The notes: generated from the sequence alone by a model not told the origin. A stretch of DNA of 54,635 nucleotides from Candidatus Methanimicrococcus labiotermitis (GCA_009784005.1 WRCE01000008.1:1-54635), one strand, 5' to 3'; positions 1 through 8,920 are shown, counted from the stretch's first letter. Translations and numbers: made by a program.

Positions 1-230
1 AAGGCAGGCAGCAAGGCAGGCAGCAAGGCAGGCAGCAAGGCAGGCAGCAAGGCAGGCAGCAAGGCAGGCAGCAAGGCAGGCAGCAAGGCAGGCAGCAAGG
101 CAGGCAGCAAGGCAGGCAGCAAGTTTGGCAGCAAGGCAGGCAGCAAGTTTGGCAGCAAGTTTGGCAGCTAAACAGACAGCAAAACAGACAGCTAAGCAGA
201 CAGCTAAGCAGACAGCAAGTCCGGCAGCAG
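1..230. repeat. 12-bp minisatellite at window edge
   Basis: Ten near-perfect copies of aaggcaggcagc run from the first base, followed by degenerate copies (aagtttggcagc, then aaacagacagc types) to about 230. The array is cut by the window edge. Frame 1 reads Lys-Ala-Gly-Ser and stops at 169-171. Frame 2 stays open to a TGA at 266-268 and would end a protein with RQAA/SLAA/KQTA repeats and a tail ending in PPAFA. The 12-bp unit would keep frame, so this could be the 3' end of a low-complexity gene, but the window is full of non-coding arrays and all three frames are largely open, so coding status is undecided. Confidence 0.85.
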
Positions 231-372
231 ACACGGTGACAACATTTTTACCCCCCGCCTTTGCGTGAGTCACTTTTAAGAACAGTAAGGCTTAAATCCT
301 CATTGAAACTCATTAAAATTCATATCATTGTTTAAATTATTCATTATTTAAATCATTCAACAGGTTGTTTCT

Positions 373-675
373 ATGCTTTTTGACCAAGCCCGCAGCGAAT
401 TGGAATTGATTGACCGCCATATGCAGGTTTTGAAAATCGTTATTGAGCAGGGGCCAATCGGTATTTTAAAATTGGCGGAAGTAACAGGCATGCAGGCGCA
501 CAAAGTGCGTTATTCGCTTCGCGTTCTTGAACAGGACGGACTGATCAAAGCGTCGCCGCAGGGCGCCGTTGCAGGCGAACAAGTCGGCGAATTCTTGAAA
601 ACGGCCGGTGACGGCGTTGAAGAGTTAAAACAGTTGCTGAACCTCATCAAAGAACACAGCGGCAAAATCGTTTGA
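373..675 (+). CDS. Winged-helix transcriptional regulator-like protein
   Basis: A 100-residue protein. Residues about 15-60 form a predicted winged helix: helices around VLKIVIEQG and ILKLAEVTG, a recognition helix in HKVRYSLRVLEQDGLI, and a Gly/Pro-containing wing. The C-terminal 30 residues form a charged helix suited to dimerisation. There are no metal ligands or effector domain. Similar short winged-helix proteins are common in Methanosarcinales, usually annotated as predicted regulators without known targets. The ATG at 373 has only a weak AGGT upstream. It stands alone before the tRNA-Pro pair, so no target can be read from context. Confidence 0.75.
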   Translation: MLFDQARSELELIDRHMQVLKIVIEQGPIGILKLAEVTGMQAHKVRYSLRVLEQDGLIKASPQGAVAGEQVGEFLKTAGDGVEELKQLLNLIKEHSGKIV

Positions 676-872
676 AAAATTTTGCGCTTTTCGCTTGTCA
701 GGCCGTCTCCTTCTTCTCCCTCCTCCCCCTCTCTCTGCCGTTTGTGTTCGCAGGCGCACGTATTTGGGAGAAATCACAATCTTTATAAATTATGACGCGT
801 TGTTATGTCGTCTCACTCGTATTCATAAATATGATTGCGGTGAGCCGAAAAATCGTGTTTTTACATCAAATC

Positions 873-947
873 GGGATAGTAGGGTAGCTTGGTCCATCCT
901 CGAGCGTTTGGGACGCTTGGACTGCGGTTCAAATCCGCACTATCCCA
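873..947 (+). tRNA. tRNA-Pro (anticodon TGG)
   Basis: A 75-nt cloverleaf. The acceptor stem GGGATAG pairs with CTATCCC, discriminator A. The T arm is TGCGG-TTCAAAT-CCGCA. The anticodon stem GAGCG/CGCTT closes the loop TTTGGGA, giving anticodon TGG. No CCA is encoded. It lies 44 bp before a second, almost identical tRNA-Pro. Confidence 0.93.
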
Positions 948-991
948 TAAGATTAAAATAAAAGCAGTCTATTTTACCTTTCATCACCCTC

Positions 992-1066
992 GGGATAGTA
1001 GGGTAGCTTGGTCCATCCTCGGACGTTCGGGACGTTCGGACTGCGGTTCAAATCCGCGCTATCCCA
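992..1066 (+). tRNA. tRNA-Pro (anticodon CGG)
   Basis: A 75-nt cloverleaf with the same acceptor stem and D arm as the tRNA upstream. The anticodon stem GGACG/CGTTC closes loop TTCGGGA, giving anticodon CGG. The T arm is TGCGG-TTCAAAT-CCGCG with one end pair changed. Differences from the TGG copy are concentrated in the anticodon arm, which points to a local duplication followed by anticodon change. A T run follows at 1071-1077. Confidence 0.93.
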
Positions 1067-1110
1067 CTCGTTTTTTTTAAATTGGTTTTGAAGCGGACAG
1101 CTTGTTTCTT

Positions 1111-1236
1111 GTGTTTTCAATTGTGTTTTCAACTGGTGTTTTCAACTGGTGTTTTCAACTGGTGTTTTCAACTGGTGTTTTCAACTGGTGTTTTCAACTG
1201 GTGTTTTCAACTGGTGTTTTCAATTGCGTTTCAATA
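1111..1236 (+). repeat. 13-bp minisatellite (gtgttttcaactg)
   Basis: About nine tandem copies of gtgttttcaactg with degenerate ends (gtgttttcaattg). A 13-bp unit shifts frame each copy, so short ORFs across it are artefacts. It follows the tRNA-Pro pair. Confidence 0.9.
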
Positions 1237-1673
1237 TGTTTTCAATTTCGTTTTTCAAAAAAAGAATTAGAATCCGAATTCATTTTTCTTCCGAACCGGA
1301 AAAAAATAAGAATTTGGTCAAAGCGTTATTTCATCGCTCTGATATATCTGTCTACATCCAACGTTTCTTCGTATGATACAACGTTTTCGTTTTCGAGTTG
1401 AAGTTCTTCAACTTCAAAGAAATTTTCTTCAAACATTTTTTTATCACTTTTGTTTTTACGACTGTTGTTTTTACTACTATTGTTTTCACTACAGTTGTTT
1501 TTACAACCTATTTTTGTTCATTTGAGTGCTGAGTGAACTATTATTTGTTTTCTCTCAAATCTCATTTTCAACAAATTCCAATATACCTCTTTGACATTAT
1601 ATATCTTTCTAACACATTTTATGTATTTATCCGTAAAATATATATGAACTCTCAAAAAATATTAAATTTGTGA
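1237..1673. other. AT-rich intergenic DNA with possible promoter
   Basis: No convincing gene. It holds short TTGTTTT/TTACTAC-type degenerate repeats at about 1450-1505. A TATA-like aaaatatatatg lies at 1635-1646, about 28 bp before the ATG of the small ORF at 1674. Confidence 0.5.
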
Positions 1674-1826
1674 ATGGGAATTGTTGAACAGATTGCAAAA
1701 CAATCCGTCGCTGAACATCAATTTAGCAGAAAAACATTTAGCAAAGAAACACTTGTCAAAGAAGCGCTTGATAATGAAGCATCCAAAGAAGAAGTATTTG
1801 TCAAAGAAGCCGGCAGCCTCTTATGA
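1674..1826 (+). CDS. Possible 50-aa small protein, unknown
   Basis: ATG 1674 to TGA 1826 encodes 50 residues beginning MGIVEQIAKQSVAEHQFS and continuing with an acidic/basic helix rich in Lys-Glu pairs, ending KEAGSLL. Composition is more protein-like than the surrounding low-complexity DNA, and a TATA-like element lies 28-39 bp upstream, which would imply a very short leader. There is no Shine-Dalgarno. I do not recognise a family. It could be a real small protein, a gene fragment or chance. Confidence 0.3.
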   Translation: MGIVEQIAKQSVAEHQFSRKTFSKETLVKEALDNEASKEEVFVKEAGSLL

Positions 1827-1918
1827 CTATAAACGGCTAAACGGCAGCAAAGCTAAGACTGAAACTTCCAAAATGAAATTGAGGAAACAAGTTTCCTCTT
1901 TTGTTTTTAAAAAATGAA

Positions 1919-1990
1919 AGCCGCTGGAGGGACTTGAACCCTCGGCCTGCTGATTACGAATCAGCCGCTATACCGCTAAGCCACAACGGC
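1919..1990 (-). tRNA. tRNA-Thr (anticodon CGT)
   Basis: On the minus strand the acceptor stem GCCGTTG pairs with CAGCGGC, followed by discriminator T. The anticodon stem GCTGA/TCAGC closes loop TTCGTAA, giving anticodon CGT. The T arm contains GGGTTCAAGTCCC. No CCA is encoded. The U discriminator agrees with many archaeal tRNA-Thr. Confidence 0.92.
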
Positions 1991-2279
1991 GCTTTTAAAA
2001 TTTTAGAATAAAAAAGAGCGTCTTAAAGTGTCTTTTAAAATATTTAAATGATTCGTAACGGATGACTTTGTGTCAAGAGGGGAAGCGAATGATATCTTTT
2101 TACTATCCAAACTTTTAAAAAAGCCCCGAATTCTGCTCTTGGAAGCCTTGAAAAATCGGGTCGTTTCTGACATAATCAGACATAACTTAATAAGTTAAAT
2201 CATATTATGCTAAAATAAATTTATACTAAATAATTTCCTAATCAAACAGACTTTCATTTCAATTATCAGGAGACTTAAA

Positions 2280-2858
2280 ATGACTTTCAAATCCCTCGGG
2301 CCCTCAACCGCCGCTTTTCCGACCCCGACGTGGGTTGTCGTGACATATGACAAAAACGAACGCGCCAACGCGATGACCGCCGCTTGGGGCGGTATAGCAA
2401 ATTCCGACCCCGCTTCCGTTTTTGTGGCGATTCGGCCGGACAGATACACCTATGAAAACATCATCATCAAAAGAGAATTCACAATCTGCATTCCGTCGGA
2501 AGAACATGTCAAAGAAGCCGATTATTTCGGCATTGAAAGCGGCAGAGAAACCAACAAAATCGAAAGCGCCGGCTTAACAGCCGTCAAAGCCGAAAAAGTC
2601 AACGCGCCGTACATCGCCGAATTTCCGATGCATCTGGAATGCAAGCTGACGGACAGAATGAATCTCGGCACCCACTTTGTCATTATCGGAAAAATCGTGG
2701 ACGTCAAAGCGCGGGAAGATATTTTGGACCACAAAGACAGCATTGAAATCCAAAAGCTGAAACCGATCATTTATTCCCCGACAGACAGAAACTATTACGG
2801 CGTCGGCGAAGAGATCGGCAACGCTTTCTCAATCGGCAAAGAATTGAAGAAAAAATGA
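2280..2858 (+). CDS. Flavin reductase-like / flavoredoxin family protein
   Basis: A 192-residue protein with the FMN-binding split-barrel fold of the flavin reductase-like family. Features include the N-terminal PTPTWVVVTYD strand, NAMTAAWGGIANSDPASVFVAI (active-site serine/flavin region, residues 30-52), YTYENIIIKREFTICIP (family Y/N motif) and a late HFVIIGKIVDV strand. Family members bind FMN and pass electrons in anaerobic archaea and sulfate reducers; the substrate here is unknown. An AGGAG lies 8 bp before ATG 2280. It is soluble, with no signal peptide, and lies upstream of argD without obvious functional linkage. Confidence 0.85.
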   Translation: MTFKSLGPSTAAFPTPTWVVVTYDKNERANAMTAAWGGIANSDPASVFVAIRPDRYTYENIIIKREFTICIPSEEHVKEADYFGIESGRETNKIESAGLTAVKAEKVNAPYIAEFPMHLECKLTDRMNLGTHFVIIGKIVDVKAREDILDHKDSIEIQKLKPIIYSPTDRNYYGVGEEIGNAFSIGKELKKK

Positions 2859-2965
2859 AGAAGAAATGAAAACGAACGAAACCGTTTTCACAAACAAACC
2901 CAAAAAACAAACAAATCAAAAAAACAAACAAATCAAAATAATTATTTAATTAAGAGTGAAAAATA

Positions 2966-4135
2966 ATGGATCCCGAATCTGTTTACAAATCGGTTGTCGA
3001 GAAAGACAACAAATACGTCATGCCGACATACGGCCGCAAGCCGTTGCTTTTTACGGGCGGCAAGGACTCAACGCTCATTGACGTTTTCGGCAAAGAGTAC
3101 ATCGACTGCGTTGCGGGAATTGCCGTGAACGCGACCGGATACGCCAATCAAAAACTGGTCAGCGCCATTCAGGAACAAGCGGCGCGCCTGATACACGTTT
3201 CAAACTACTACTACAACATTCCGCAGGCGGATTTGGCGGAAAAATTGGTGAACATCACAGGTCTTTCAAAAGTTTTCTTTTGCAATTCCGGCGCTGAAGC
3301 CAATGACGGCGCCATGAAGCTGGCCAAATTGCACACCAAGAAAAACAGTTTCATATCGACCAACAACGCTTTCCACGGCCGGACAATCGGCTCTCTCGGC
3401 GCGACGGCCAACATCAAATATCGCGACCCGTTCGTTCCGCTCGTGAAACCCGCCACCTTTGTCGAGTACGGCAACGCGTCGGCGATTGAAAAAGCGGTTG
3501 AGGGCGACACCGCCGGCGTCATCCTTGAACCCATTCAGGGCGAAGGCGGCGTTCACGTTTCCAATAAAGAATACTTAAAAGAAGTTCGCGAAATCTGTGA
3601 CAAAAAAGGCCTCGTCTTGATCTTCGACGAAGTTCAAACCGGATTCGGCCGCACCGGAAAATGGTTCTGCAAAGACCACTACGGCGTCTCTCCCGACATT
3701 TTAACAATGGCTAAAGGAATTGGCGGCGGCCTGCCGCTTGGCGCTTTTGCGGCGCGGGACGGTTTATCCTTTGAAAAGGGCGAACATGGCACAACATTCG
3801 GCGGCAGCCCGCTCGTTTGCGCGGCGTCATTGGCAGTCATTGAAACGATTGAAGAGCGACAACTGCTTCAAAACGCTGAGCAGATGGGCCGGTATTTCAT
3901 GGAAAAACTTTCCAAAATGAAACGCGACGACGTTGTCAATATTCGCGGCATGGGACTGATGATCGGCATTGAACTGAATCACGAATGCGGCTACTTCATG
4001 GATGCTGCCGCTCAGCAAGGCGTTCTCTTAAACGTGACCGCCGGTAACGTTATTCGGCTTTTGCCGCCGCTGACAATTAAGAAAGAAGAGGCTGACCGCG
4101 TGGTCGCCGTCATTGAATCAATTCAAAAGAATTGA
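2966..4135 (+). CDS. argD: Acetylornithine aminotransferase
   Basis: A 389-residue class III PLP aminotransferase of normal length. Visible motifs are FCNSGAEANDGAMKLAK (PLP phosphate and substrate region), NAFHGRTIGSLGAT, EPIQGEGGV, IFDEVQTGFGRTGKW (cofactor Asp) and the Schiff-base lysine in TMAKGIGGGLPLGAF. It converts N-acetylglutamate semialdehyde to N-acetylornithine in arginine synthesis and may also act on succinyl-diaminopimelate. The ATG at 2966 has a weak GAGTGA upstream. hisC, another PLP aminotransferase, follows after a 117-bp gap containing the small direct repeat caaagaattgaaatc. Confidence 0.93.
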   Translation: MDPESVYKSVVEKDNKYVMPTYGRKPLLFTGGKDSTLIDVFGKEYIDCVAGIAVNATGYANQKLVSAIQEQAARLIHVSNYYYNIPQADLAEKLVNITGLSKVFFCNSGAEANDGAMKLAKLHTKKNSFISTNNAFHGRTIGSLGATANIKYRDPFVPLVKPATFVEYGNASAIEKAVEGDTAGVILEPIQGEGGVHVSNKEYLKEVREICDKKGLVLIFDEVQTGFGRTGKWFCKDHYGVSPDILTMAKGIGGGLPLGAFAARDGLSFEKGEHGTTFGGSPLVCAASLAVIETIEERQLLQNAEQMGRYFMEKLSKMKRDDVVNIRGMGLMIGIELNHECGYFMDAAAQQGVLLNVTAGNVIRLLPPLTIKKEEADRVVAVIESIQKN

Positions 4136-4252
4136 AATCCCAAAGAATTGAAATCTCAAAGAATTGAGATCTCAAAGAATTGACATCACTATCAAGAACT
4201 GAAATTTGCATAGAATTGCATCCGTTCATCCAATCAAAACCGGGGGAAATCC

Positions 4253-5386
4253 GTGTCTCAAAAAGCGAAAGAGGCTTTCGCCTCCTTACTCAATCCGTCC
4301 GTTTCTAATGTTCCCGAATACATTCCGGGGAAAACGACATCTCAAATCGCTGCCGAATACGGCTTGGACCCGACATCCGTGATTAAGTTAAACGCCAACG
4401 AAAATCCGTTTGGCCCGTCTCCCAAAGTGGTGAAAGCGATTGCAGAGGCTGCCAACACAGCGTCTCTTTATCCGACGGCGGACGCGTCGAATTTAAGGGC
4501 GGCATTGACAAAATACACAGGCTTTCCCGTTGATAATATCGTTGCGGCGGGCCCCGGTATGGACAGCTTGATTGACGCGTTGAACAAACTGTTTATTCGC
4601 GAAGGCGATGAAGTGATTCTGCCGGCGCCGACATTTACATATTATGGTATTTCCGCCGCCGGTCTTGGCGGCGTTCCTGTTTACGCCGGTCTGAAGGCGG
4701 ATTATGCCGTTGACATTGACAAAATTCTGAAAGCCGTTACCGAGCGCACGAAAATTATTTTCCTGTGCTCACCGAACAACCCGACGGGCAACGTTATCGC
4801 GGCGGCCGATGTTCGAAGGCTGGCGGAACAAGTCAACGCCATCATTTTTATTGACGAAGCCTATGTCGAGTTTTCCGAAAAAGGAAGCCTCTGCGGATTG
4901 GTAAATGAATACGAAAACATTGTCATCGGAAGAACTTTTTCCAAAGCTTTCGGCCTTGCCGGCATGCGTCTCGGCTACGCGCTCGCTCCCGCTTGGATTG
5001 CTCAAAACCTTCTGCGCGTTTTGCCTCCTTTTTCAGTCAGCATCTTGGCTGAGACGGCGGCCATTGCGGCTTTGGAGGGTTCGGACGACATGACGGCAGG
5101 CGTCAAAGCGGTTCGCGAAGAACGAAAAAAGTTAATCGTGTCCGTTACCGAACAGACGCCTTACAAAGCGTATCCGTCGGAAGGCAATTTCATCATCGTT
5201 GACGTTTCCCCGAACACGTCAAAAGAAGCGGTTGACATTTTTCTGAAAAACGGCGTTGCTATCCGAAGTTGCGATTCTTTTTTGAATATCGGAAAAAACA
5301 CGGTCAGAATCACCATCGGGACAGCCGAGATGAACAAAAAAGTCATGGAATCATTTGGGATTTTGAAAAAAAATAAAAAAGGATAA
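4253..5386 (+). CDS. hisC: Histidinol-phosphate aminotransferase
   Basis: A 377-residue class I/II PLP aminotransferase. Motifs: KLNANENPFGPSP (HisC N-terminal signature), FLCSPNNPTGN (PLP-binding Asn), FIDEAYVEF (cofactor Asp and Tyr) and FSKAFGLAGMRLGY (Schiff-base Lys and Arg). It makes histidinol phosphate from imidazole acetol phosphate in histidine synthesis. The GTG start at 4253 is chosen because GGGGGA sits 6-7 bp upstream and no better in-frame ATG exists. Transcription is collinear with argD. Confidence 0.93.
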   Translation: MSQKAKEAFASLLNPSVSNVPEYIPGKTTSQIAAEYGLDPTSVIKLNANENPFGPSPKVVKAIAEAANTASLYPTADASNLRAALTKYTGFPVDNIVAAGPGMDSLIDALNKLFIREGDEVILPAPTFTYYGISAAGLGGVPVYAGLKADYAVDIDKILKAVTERTKIIFLCSPNNPTGNVIAAADVRRLAEQVNAIIFIDEAYVEFSEKGSLCGLVNEYENIVIGRTFSKAFGLAGMRLGYALAPAWIAQNLLRVLPPFSVSILAETAAIAALEGSDDMTAGVKAVREERKKLIVSVTEQTPYKAYPSEGNFIIVDVSPNTSKEAVDIFLKNGVAIRSCDSFLNIGKNTVRITIGTAEMNKKVMESFGILKKNKKG

Positions 5387-5403
5387 TTATGTGATTTGTG
5401 TGA

Positions 5404-5516
5404 TCATGCGACTCATGTCTCATGTGATTCATGTATTCATGTATTCATGCGATTCATGTATTCATGCGATTCATGTAATTCATTTATTCATGTGATTCAT
5501 GTGACTCATGCGATTT
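5404..5516. repeat. Degenerate gattcatgt array
   Basis: Just after the hisC stop, units such as gattcatgtattcat and gattcatgcgattcat repeat for about 110 bp. It is not coding. Confidence 0.8.
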
Positions 5517-5537
5517 GTTTTGTTTTTGATATCCGGT

Positions 5538-5840
5538 TTATTCTTTTTCGCCCCCGATTTCAAAAAAATCATCATTTTGCCCTTTTTTCATTCTGTCTAT
5601 TTTCATTCTTGTTGCCTGATATACAGCGTTTTCTTCAGCGACGATTATGGATAACGTCGAGCTGAGAACAAAAATAGCTTTTTCGTGTTCATTTTTACTT
5701 TTGTGAATATGACCCGGATTAATCAATAATGAGTAGTATTCTCCAAATTTTTGATTATGGCCCATTTTTTCAAAGTTGTTTTTCATTTTTACTAAATCAG
5801 CATGCACCCGCAATAATTCTTGCTTTTGGATAAACCACAC
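5538..5840 (-). CDS. UPF0058 family protein
   Basis: A 100-residue archaeal protein. Family features are the N-terminal QKQELLRVHADLVKMKNNFE helix, the Y-x-L-INPGHIHKSKNEHEKAIFVLSSTLS core and an acidic C-terminus. UPF0058 proteins are conserved in euryarchaea with no assigned biochemical role. The only usual start is GTG 5840, which overlaps its own GGGAGGTG Shine-Dalgarno, so initiation may really occur a few codons later at a non-standard codon (ATC at about 5831). A TATA-like aataaaatatgg on the minus strand at about 5855-5866 supports a short leader. Confidence 0.82.
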   Translation of the reverse strand: MWFIQKQELLRVHADLVKMKNNFEKMGHNQKFGEYYSLLINPGHIHKSKNEHEKAIFVLSSTLSIIVAEENAVYQATRMKIDRMKKGQNDDFFEIGGEKE

Positions 5841-5866
5841 CTCCCAAAAATACCATATTTTATTCT

Positions 5867-6725
5867 ATCGAATAAATTTCGTCTCGGAATTATTCACATA
5901 AAACGTTTCACATAGTTTTACATAAAACGTGGTAGATTTTTTCTAAATATCATCCCTTAAATGCATTTCTATATTTTTTCAGATTGGAAATAATTCCTTT
6001 TTATAATTTTGCGCCCTTGTTGATCGCCGGGCGGTTCGTTTTGTGTCGCTTGGGGAAAAATTAATCTGCCTAATACCTTTTTTTTCTTCTCCTTCTTCGT
6101 TTTTCCATTTTTTAAAAACGAAATTTGTAAACGATCGTTTTTCAATTGCAGACAAAGTTCTCAAAGTCTTCTAAGTCTGAAAAGTCTTCTGAGTCTGAAA
6201 AGTTTTCAACATCTGCAACGTCTGTGTCAAGAAAAAATCAGGGCAACTCTCAAAACTTTCTGTTTTTATTTAATAACCGTCATATTTATCCGCTGCCGCC
6301 GAACTTTTCTGAAGTCGGACATTTGACTTAGGTATTATATTAATTATCCCGTTTCCAGCTCTGTTTTTTTCAGTCTCCTCTTGTCGTTTTCATCCCCTTT
6401 CTATTCTATTTTCATTCTATTTTCATCCGGTTTTATCCTTTTATCCTTTTCATCCTGTTTCATCCTGTTTTATCCTTTTATCCCTTTCATTCTGTTTCAT
6501 CAGGTTTTATCCTTTTATCCCGTTTCATCTTGTTTCATCTTGTTTATCCTTTTATCTTGTTTTATCTTGTTTCATCTTGTTTATCTTGTTTTATCTTGTT
6601 TATTTTGTTTCATCTTGTATCATGTTTTATCCTGTTTCTTTTTCGTTTCATTTCCGTTTTCATTTCCGTTTTACTATTCTGTTCTTCTGAAACCTTCAAA
6701 TAATCCTGTTTCCTAATTATCCGTT
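5867..6725. repeat. Low-complexity spacer with tttcatcctgt/ttttatcc array
   Basis: Nearly 900 bp without a credible gene. 6146-6215 has a short imperfect repeat (aagtctgaaaagtcttc type). From about 6390 to 6650 degenerate tttcatcctgt/ttttatcctttt units repeat; ORFs here are runs of Phe/Ser/Leu and are rejected. Confidence 0.75.
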
Positions 6726-7484
6726 ATGCAGGCAAATATCGGCGGGATTGTTCCGCTTTCAACAGTTGATTGGCACGGCCGTTCCGCGGTGGTTATTTTC
6801 TTTGAAGGATGTCCTTTCCGCTGCGGTTATTGCCATAATCATCATTTGCTGGACGCTGCTCATCCGGTTGACTCGGAAAGGGTTCAAAAAAGAATTCTGG
6901 AATCCAAACCTTTCGTCAGCGCCGTCGTTTTCTCGGGCGGCGAACCGTTGCTTCAGGCCGCCGCCGTTGAAGAAATCGCCGCCTTTTCAAAGGCGAACGA
7001 TCTACGCGTCGGCATTCATACAAACGGTTTTTATCCCGAGGCTGTTTCCGATTTGATAAATAAAGGCTTGGCCGACAAGTTTTTCATAGACATCAAAGCG
7101 CCTCTGACGCTCCCGTCTCATGAAAAAGTAATCGGTTTTTCTTCTCCAACCGCTGCGCCGAACATCGCCGAATCGATAAAAATCGTTGACAGCAGTTCGC
7201 TTGAACTTGAAGTCAAGACAACGGTTTTTCCGGATATCGCCGGTTCCAAAGAAGATATCCGCCTGATTGCGAAATGGCTGAGTGGAAATGTTTTACAAAA
7301 ACAGAAGATGACTTACGTTCTTCAGCAGGGAAAAGGGCAAAACACGAATGATTCGGCCTTTCAAGAAATGGCCTTTTTGTCTCCGGCGGAAATGGATGAG
7401 TTGGCGAAAACCACTTTACAGAATTTAGAAGGCGCGGCGGTTTTTACACAAACGGATGAGGAAGGGCGCGTTGGGAAATTTTGA
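6726..7484 (+). CDS. nrdG: Anaerobic ribonucleotide reductase activating protein-like radical SAM enzyme
   Basis: A 252-residue radical SAM protein. The Fe-S motif is CPFRCGYCHN (C-x3-C-x2-C, residues about 30-37), followed by VFSGGEPLLQ (GGE, SAM amino group) and VGIHTNGFYP. This is the NrdG2/PflA-like subgroup (TIGR02495) that installs a glycyl radical on anaerobic ribonucleotide reductase NrdD. No nrdD lies within the window, so the target is inferred from family. The N-terminus GIVPLSTVDWHGRSAVVIFF is typical of the group. ATG 6726 has no clear Shine-Dalgarno. It follows a long low-complexity spacer. Confidence 0.85.
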   Translation: MQANIGGIVPLSTVDWHGRSAVVIFFEGCPFRCGYCHNHHLLDAAHPVDSERVQKRILESKPFVSAVVFSGGEPLLQAAAVEEIAAFSKANDLRVGIHTNGFYPEAVSDLINKGLADKFFIDIKAPLTLPSHEKVIGFSSPTAAPNIAESIKIVDSSSLELEVKTTVFPDIAGSKEDIRLIAKWLSGNVLQKQKMTYVLQQGKGQNTNDSAFQEMAFLSPAEMDELAKTTLQNLEGAAVFTQTDEEGRVGKF

Positions 7485-7626
7485 TTTTTTGGGGTTTTGG
7501 GTTTTTGGTTTTGGGTTTTGACCTTTTGGTTTTGGGTTTTTGGTTTTGACCTTTTGGTTTTGGGTTTTTGGTTTTGACCTTTTGGTTTTGACCTTTTGGT
7601 TTTGACCTTTTGGTTTTGACCGTTTT
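7485..7626. repeat. 14-bp array (ttttggttttgacc)
   Basis: Starts at the nrdG-like stop codon with ttttggg units and resolves into tandem ttttggttttgacc, ending near 7626. It is not coding. Confidence 0.88.
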
Positions 7627-7712
7627 ATAAACCGATTTTAACCTTTTTTATATTTGTTTTTCTTTTCTCAAACATTTATTAAATTCGATGTCAAGCTCGT
7701 TTTTTTCAAAAT

Positions 7713-7722
7713 GTTTATATAA
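7713..7722 (+). promoter_or_regulatory. TATA box of the restriction-modification operon
   Basis: gtttatataa is a good archaeal TATA box. It lies about 120 bp before the Dam start codon, giving a roughly 90-100 nt leader. Confidence 0.55.
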
Positions 7723-7758
7723 GGTCAGGCAGTTATGAGTTTTTATGAAGTTTACAAA

Positions 7759-7779
7759 ATGATACAACCCTAGTATCAT
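7759..7779 (+). promoter_or_regulatory. Inverted repeat in the RM operon leader
   Basis: ATGATAC (7759-7765) and GTATCAT (7773-7779) form a perfect 7-bp dyad with a 7-nt spacer, followed by ctttttattgtt. It lies between the TATA box and the Dam start. It could bind the N-terminal HTH of the Dam protein (autoregulation) or act as an attenuator. Confidence 0.4.
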
Positions 7780-7840
7780 CTTTTTATTGTTCTTTAATTA
7801 GAATATTATAATACAATAATTCGAACAAAGGGGTACCTCA

Positions 7841-8920
7841 ATGGAATTTATGACATCAAAAGAAGCCGCTCAAAAATGGAATATTACACAGCGGCGTATT
7901 GCAGTGCTTTGTTCAGAAAATCGTATCGATGGAGTGGAGTTTATCGGAAATATGTGGCTTATTCCGAAATCGGCTCACAAACCGGAAGATGGGCGTATTA
8001 CCCGCTTTGATCCGCCCGCAGATATGCCTGTCAAACCTTTTTTGAAATGGGCGGGCGGCAAGTCTCAAATCTTGAATGACATTCGGTGTAAATATCCTGC
8101 GGCATTGGGAAAATCAATTACTAAGTACGCAGAGCCGTTTGTCGGCGGCGGCGCAGTATTGTTTGATATTTTAAGCCGCTATGATTTGAAAGAAGTTTAC
8201 ATCAGCGATGTCAATCGCGAACTCATTGCAACATATATGGCTATTCGTGACAATCGAGTCGAATTGATTGATACCTTGAAGAGCCTTGAAAAGCAATATC
8301 TTCCTGTAAATGAACAAATTCGTAAAGAAATATACTATGCAAGTCGTGACCGTTTCAATGTTTTAAAAGCAACGGGAAACGAACCTGTGGAGCTTGCGGC
8401 TTTATTCATTTTTCTGAACAGAACTTGTTTTAACGGATTGTATCGCGTCAACTCACACGGCGCGTTTAACGTGCCTCAGGGGAGCTATAAAAACCCGACC
8501 ATCTGCGATGAAGCGAATTTATTAACGGTATCGGAGAAATTGCAGAAAGTAACGATTGTATGCGCCGATTATAAAGAATCGCAGAGCTTTATTGATGAAC
8601 ACACATTCGTATATTTCGACCCGCCATACCGGCCGCTTACAGTGACCTCAAATTTTACCTCCTATGCCGAGGGTGGTTTCGGTGACAAAGAGCAGGCAGA
8701 ACTTGCGCGGTTTATTGATGAAATGAGTGGTTGCGGTGCATACATTATCGCAAGTAACAGTGACCCCAAAAACACAGACAAAAATGATGATTTCTTTGAC
8801 AAACTATACTCAAAATACAGAATAATGAGAATCAACGCCAACCGCTCAATAAATTCCGTCGGTAACTCACGCGGAAAAATCAGCGAATTATTGATTTGCA
8901 ATGCATTCGGGGGAGAATAA
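7841..8920 (+). CDS. dpnM: Dam-type adenine methyltransferase with N-terminal HTH (DpnII system)
   Basis: A 359-residue protein. Residues 1-50 form an excisionase/MerR-like helix-turn-helix (TSKEAAQKWNITQRRIAVLC, then GNMWLIP). Residues 64-359 form an alpha-class N6-adenine methyltransferase: motif X FLKWAGGK (67-74), motif I AEPFVGGGAVLFD (97-109), NRTCFNGLYRVN (Dam signature) and catalytic DPPY (260-263). The partner nuclease is DpnII-like, so the target is predicted to be GATC. The stop codon overlaps the nuclease start by one base. The HTH suggests the enzyme also regulates its operon. Confidence 0.93.
   Translation: MEFMTSKEAAQKWNITQRRIAVLCSENRIDGVEFIGNMWLIPKSAHKPEDGRITRFDPPADMPVKPFLKWAGGKSQILNDIRCKYPAALGKSITKYAEPFVGGGAVLFDILSRYDLKEVYISDVNRELIATYMAIRDNRVELIDTLKSLEKQYLPVNEQIRKEIYYASRDRFNVLKATGNEPVELAALFIFLNRTCFNGLYRVNSHGAFNVPQGSYKNPTICDEANLLTVSEKLQKVTIVCADYKESQSFIDEHTFVYFDPPYRPLTVTSNFTSYAEGGFGDKEQAELARFIDEMSGCGAYIIASNSDPKNTDKNDDFFDKLYSKYRIMRINANRSINSVGNSRGKISELLICNAFGGE

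Noticed and set aside
1082..1401. Phe/Gln/Leu-rich ORFs after the tRNA-Pro pair
   Set aside because: They run through a 13-bp array and differ only by frame.
5979..6164. Minus-strand 61-aa ORF
   Set aside because: Basic, AT-driven composition, no Shine-Dalgarno and no family resemblance.
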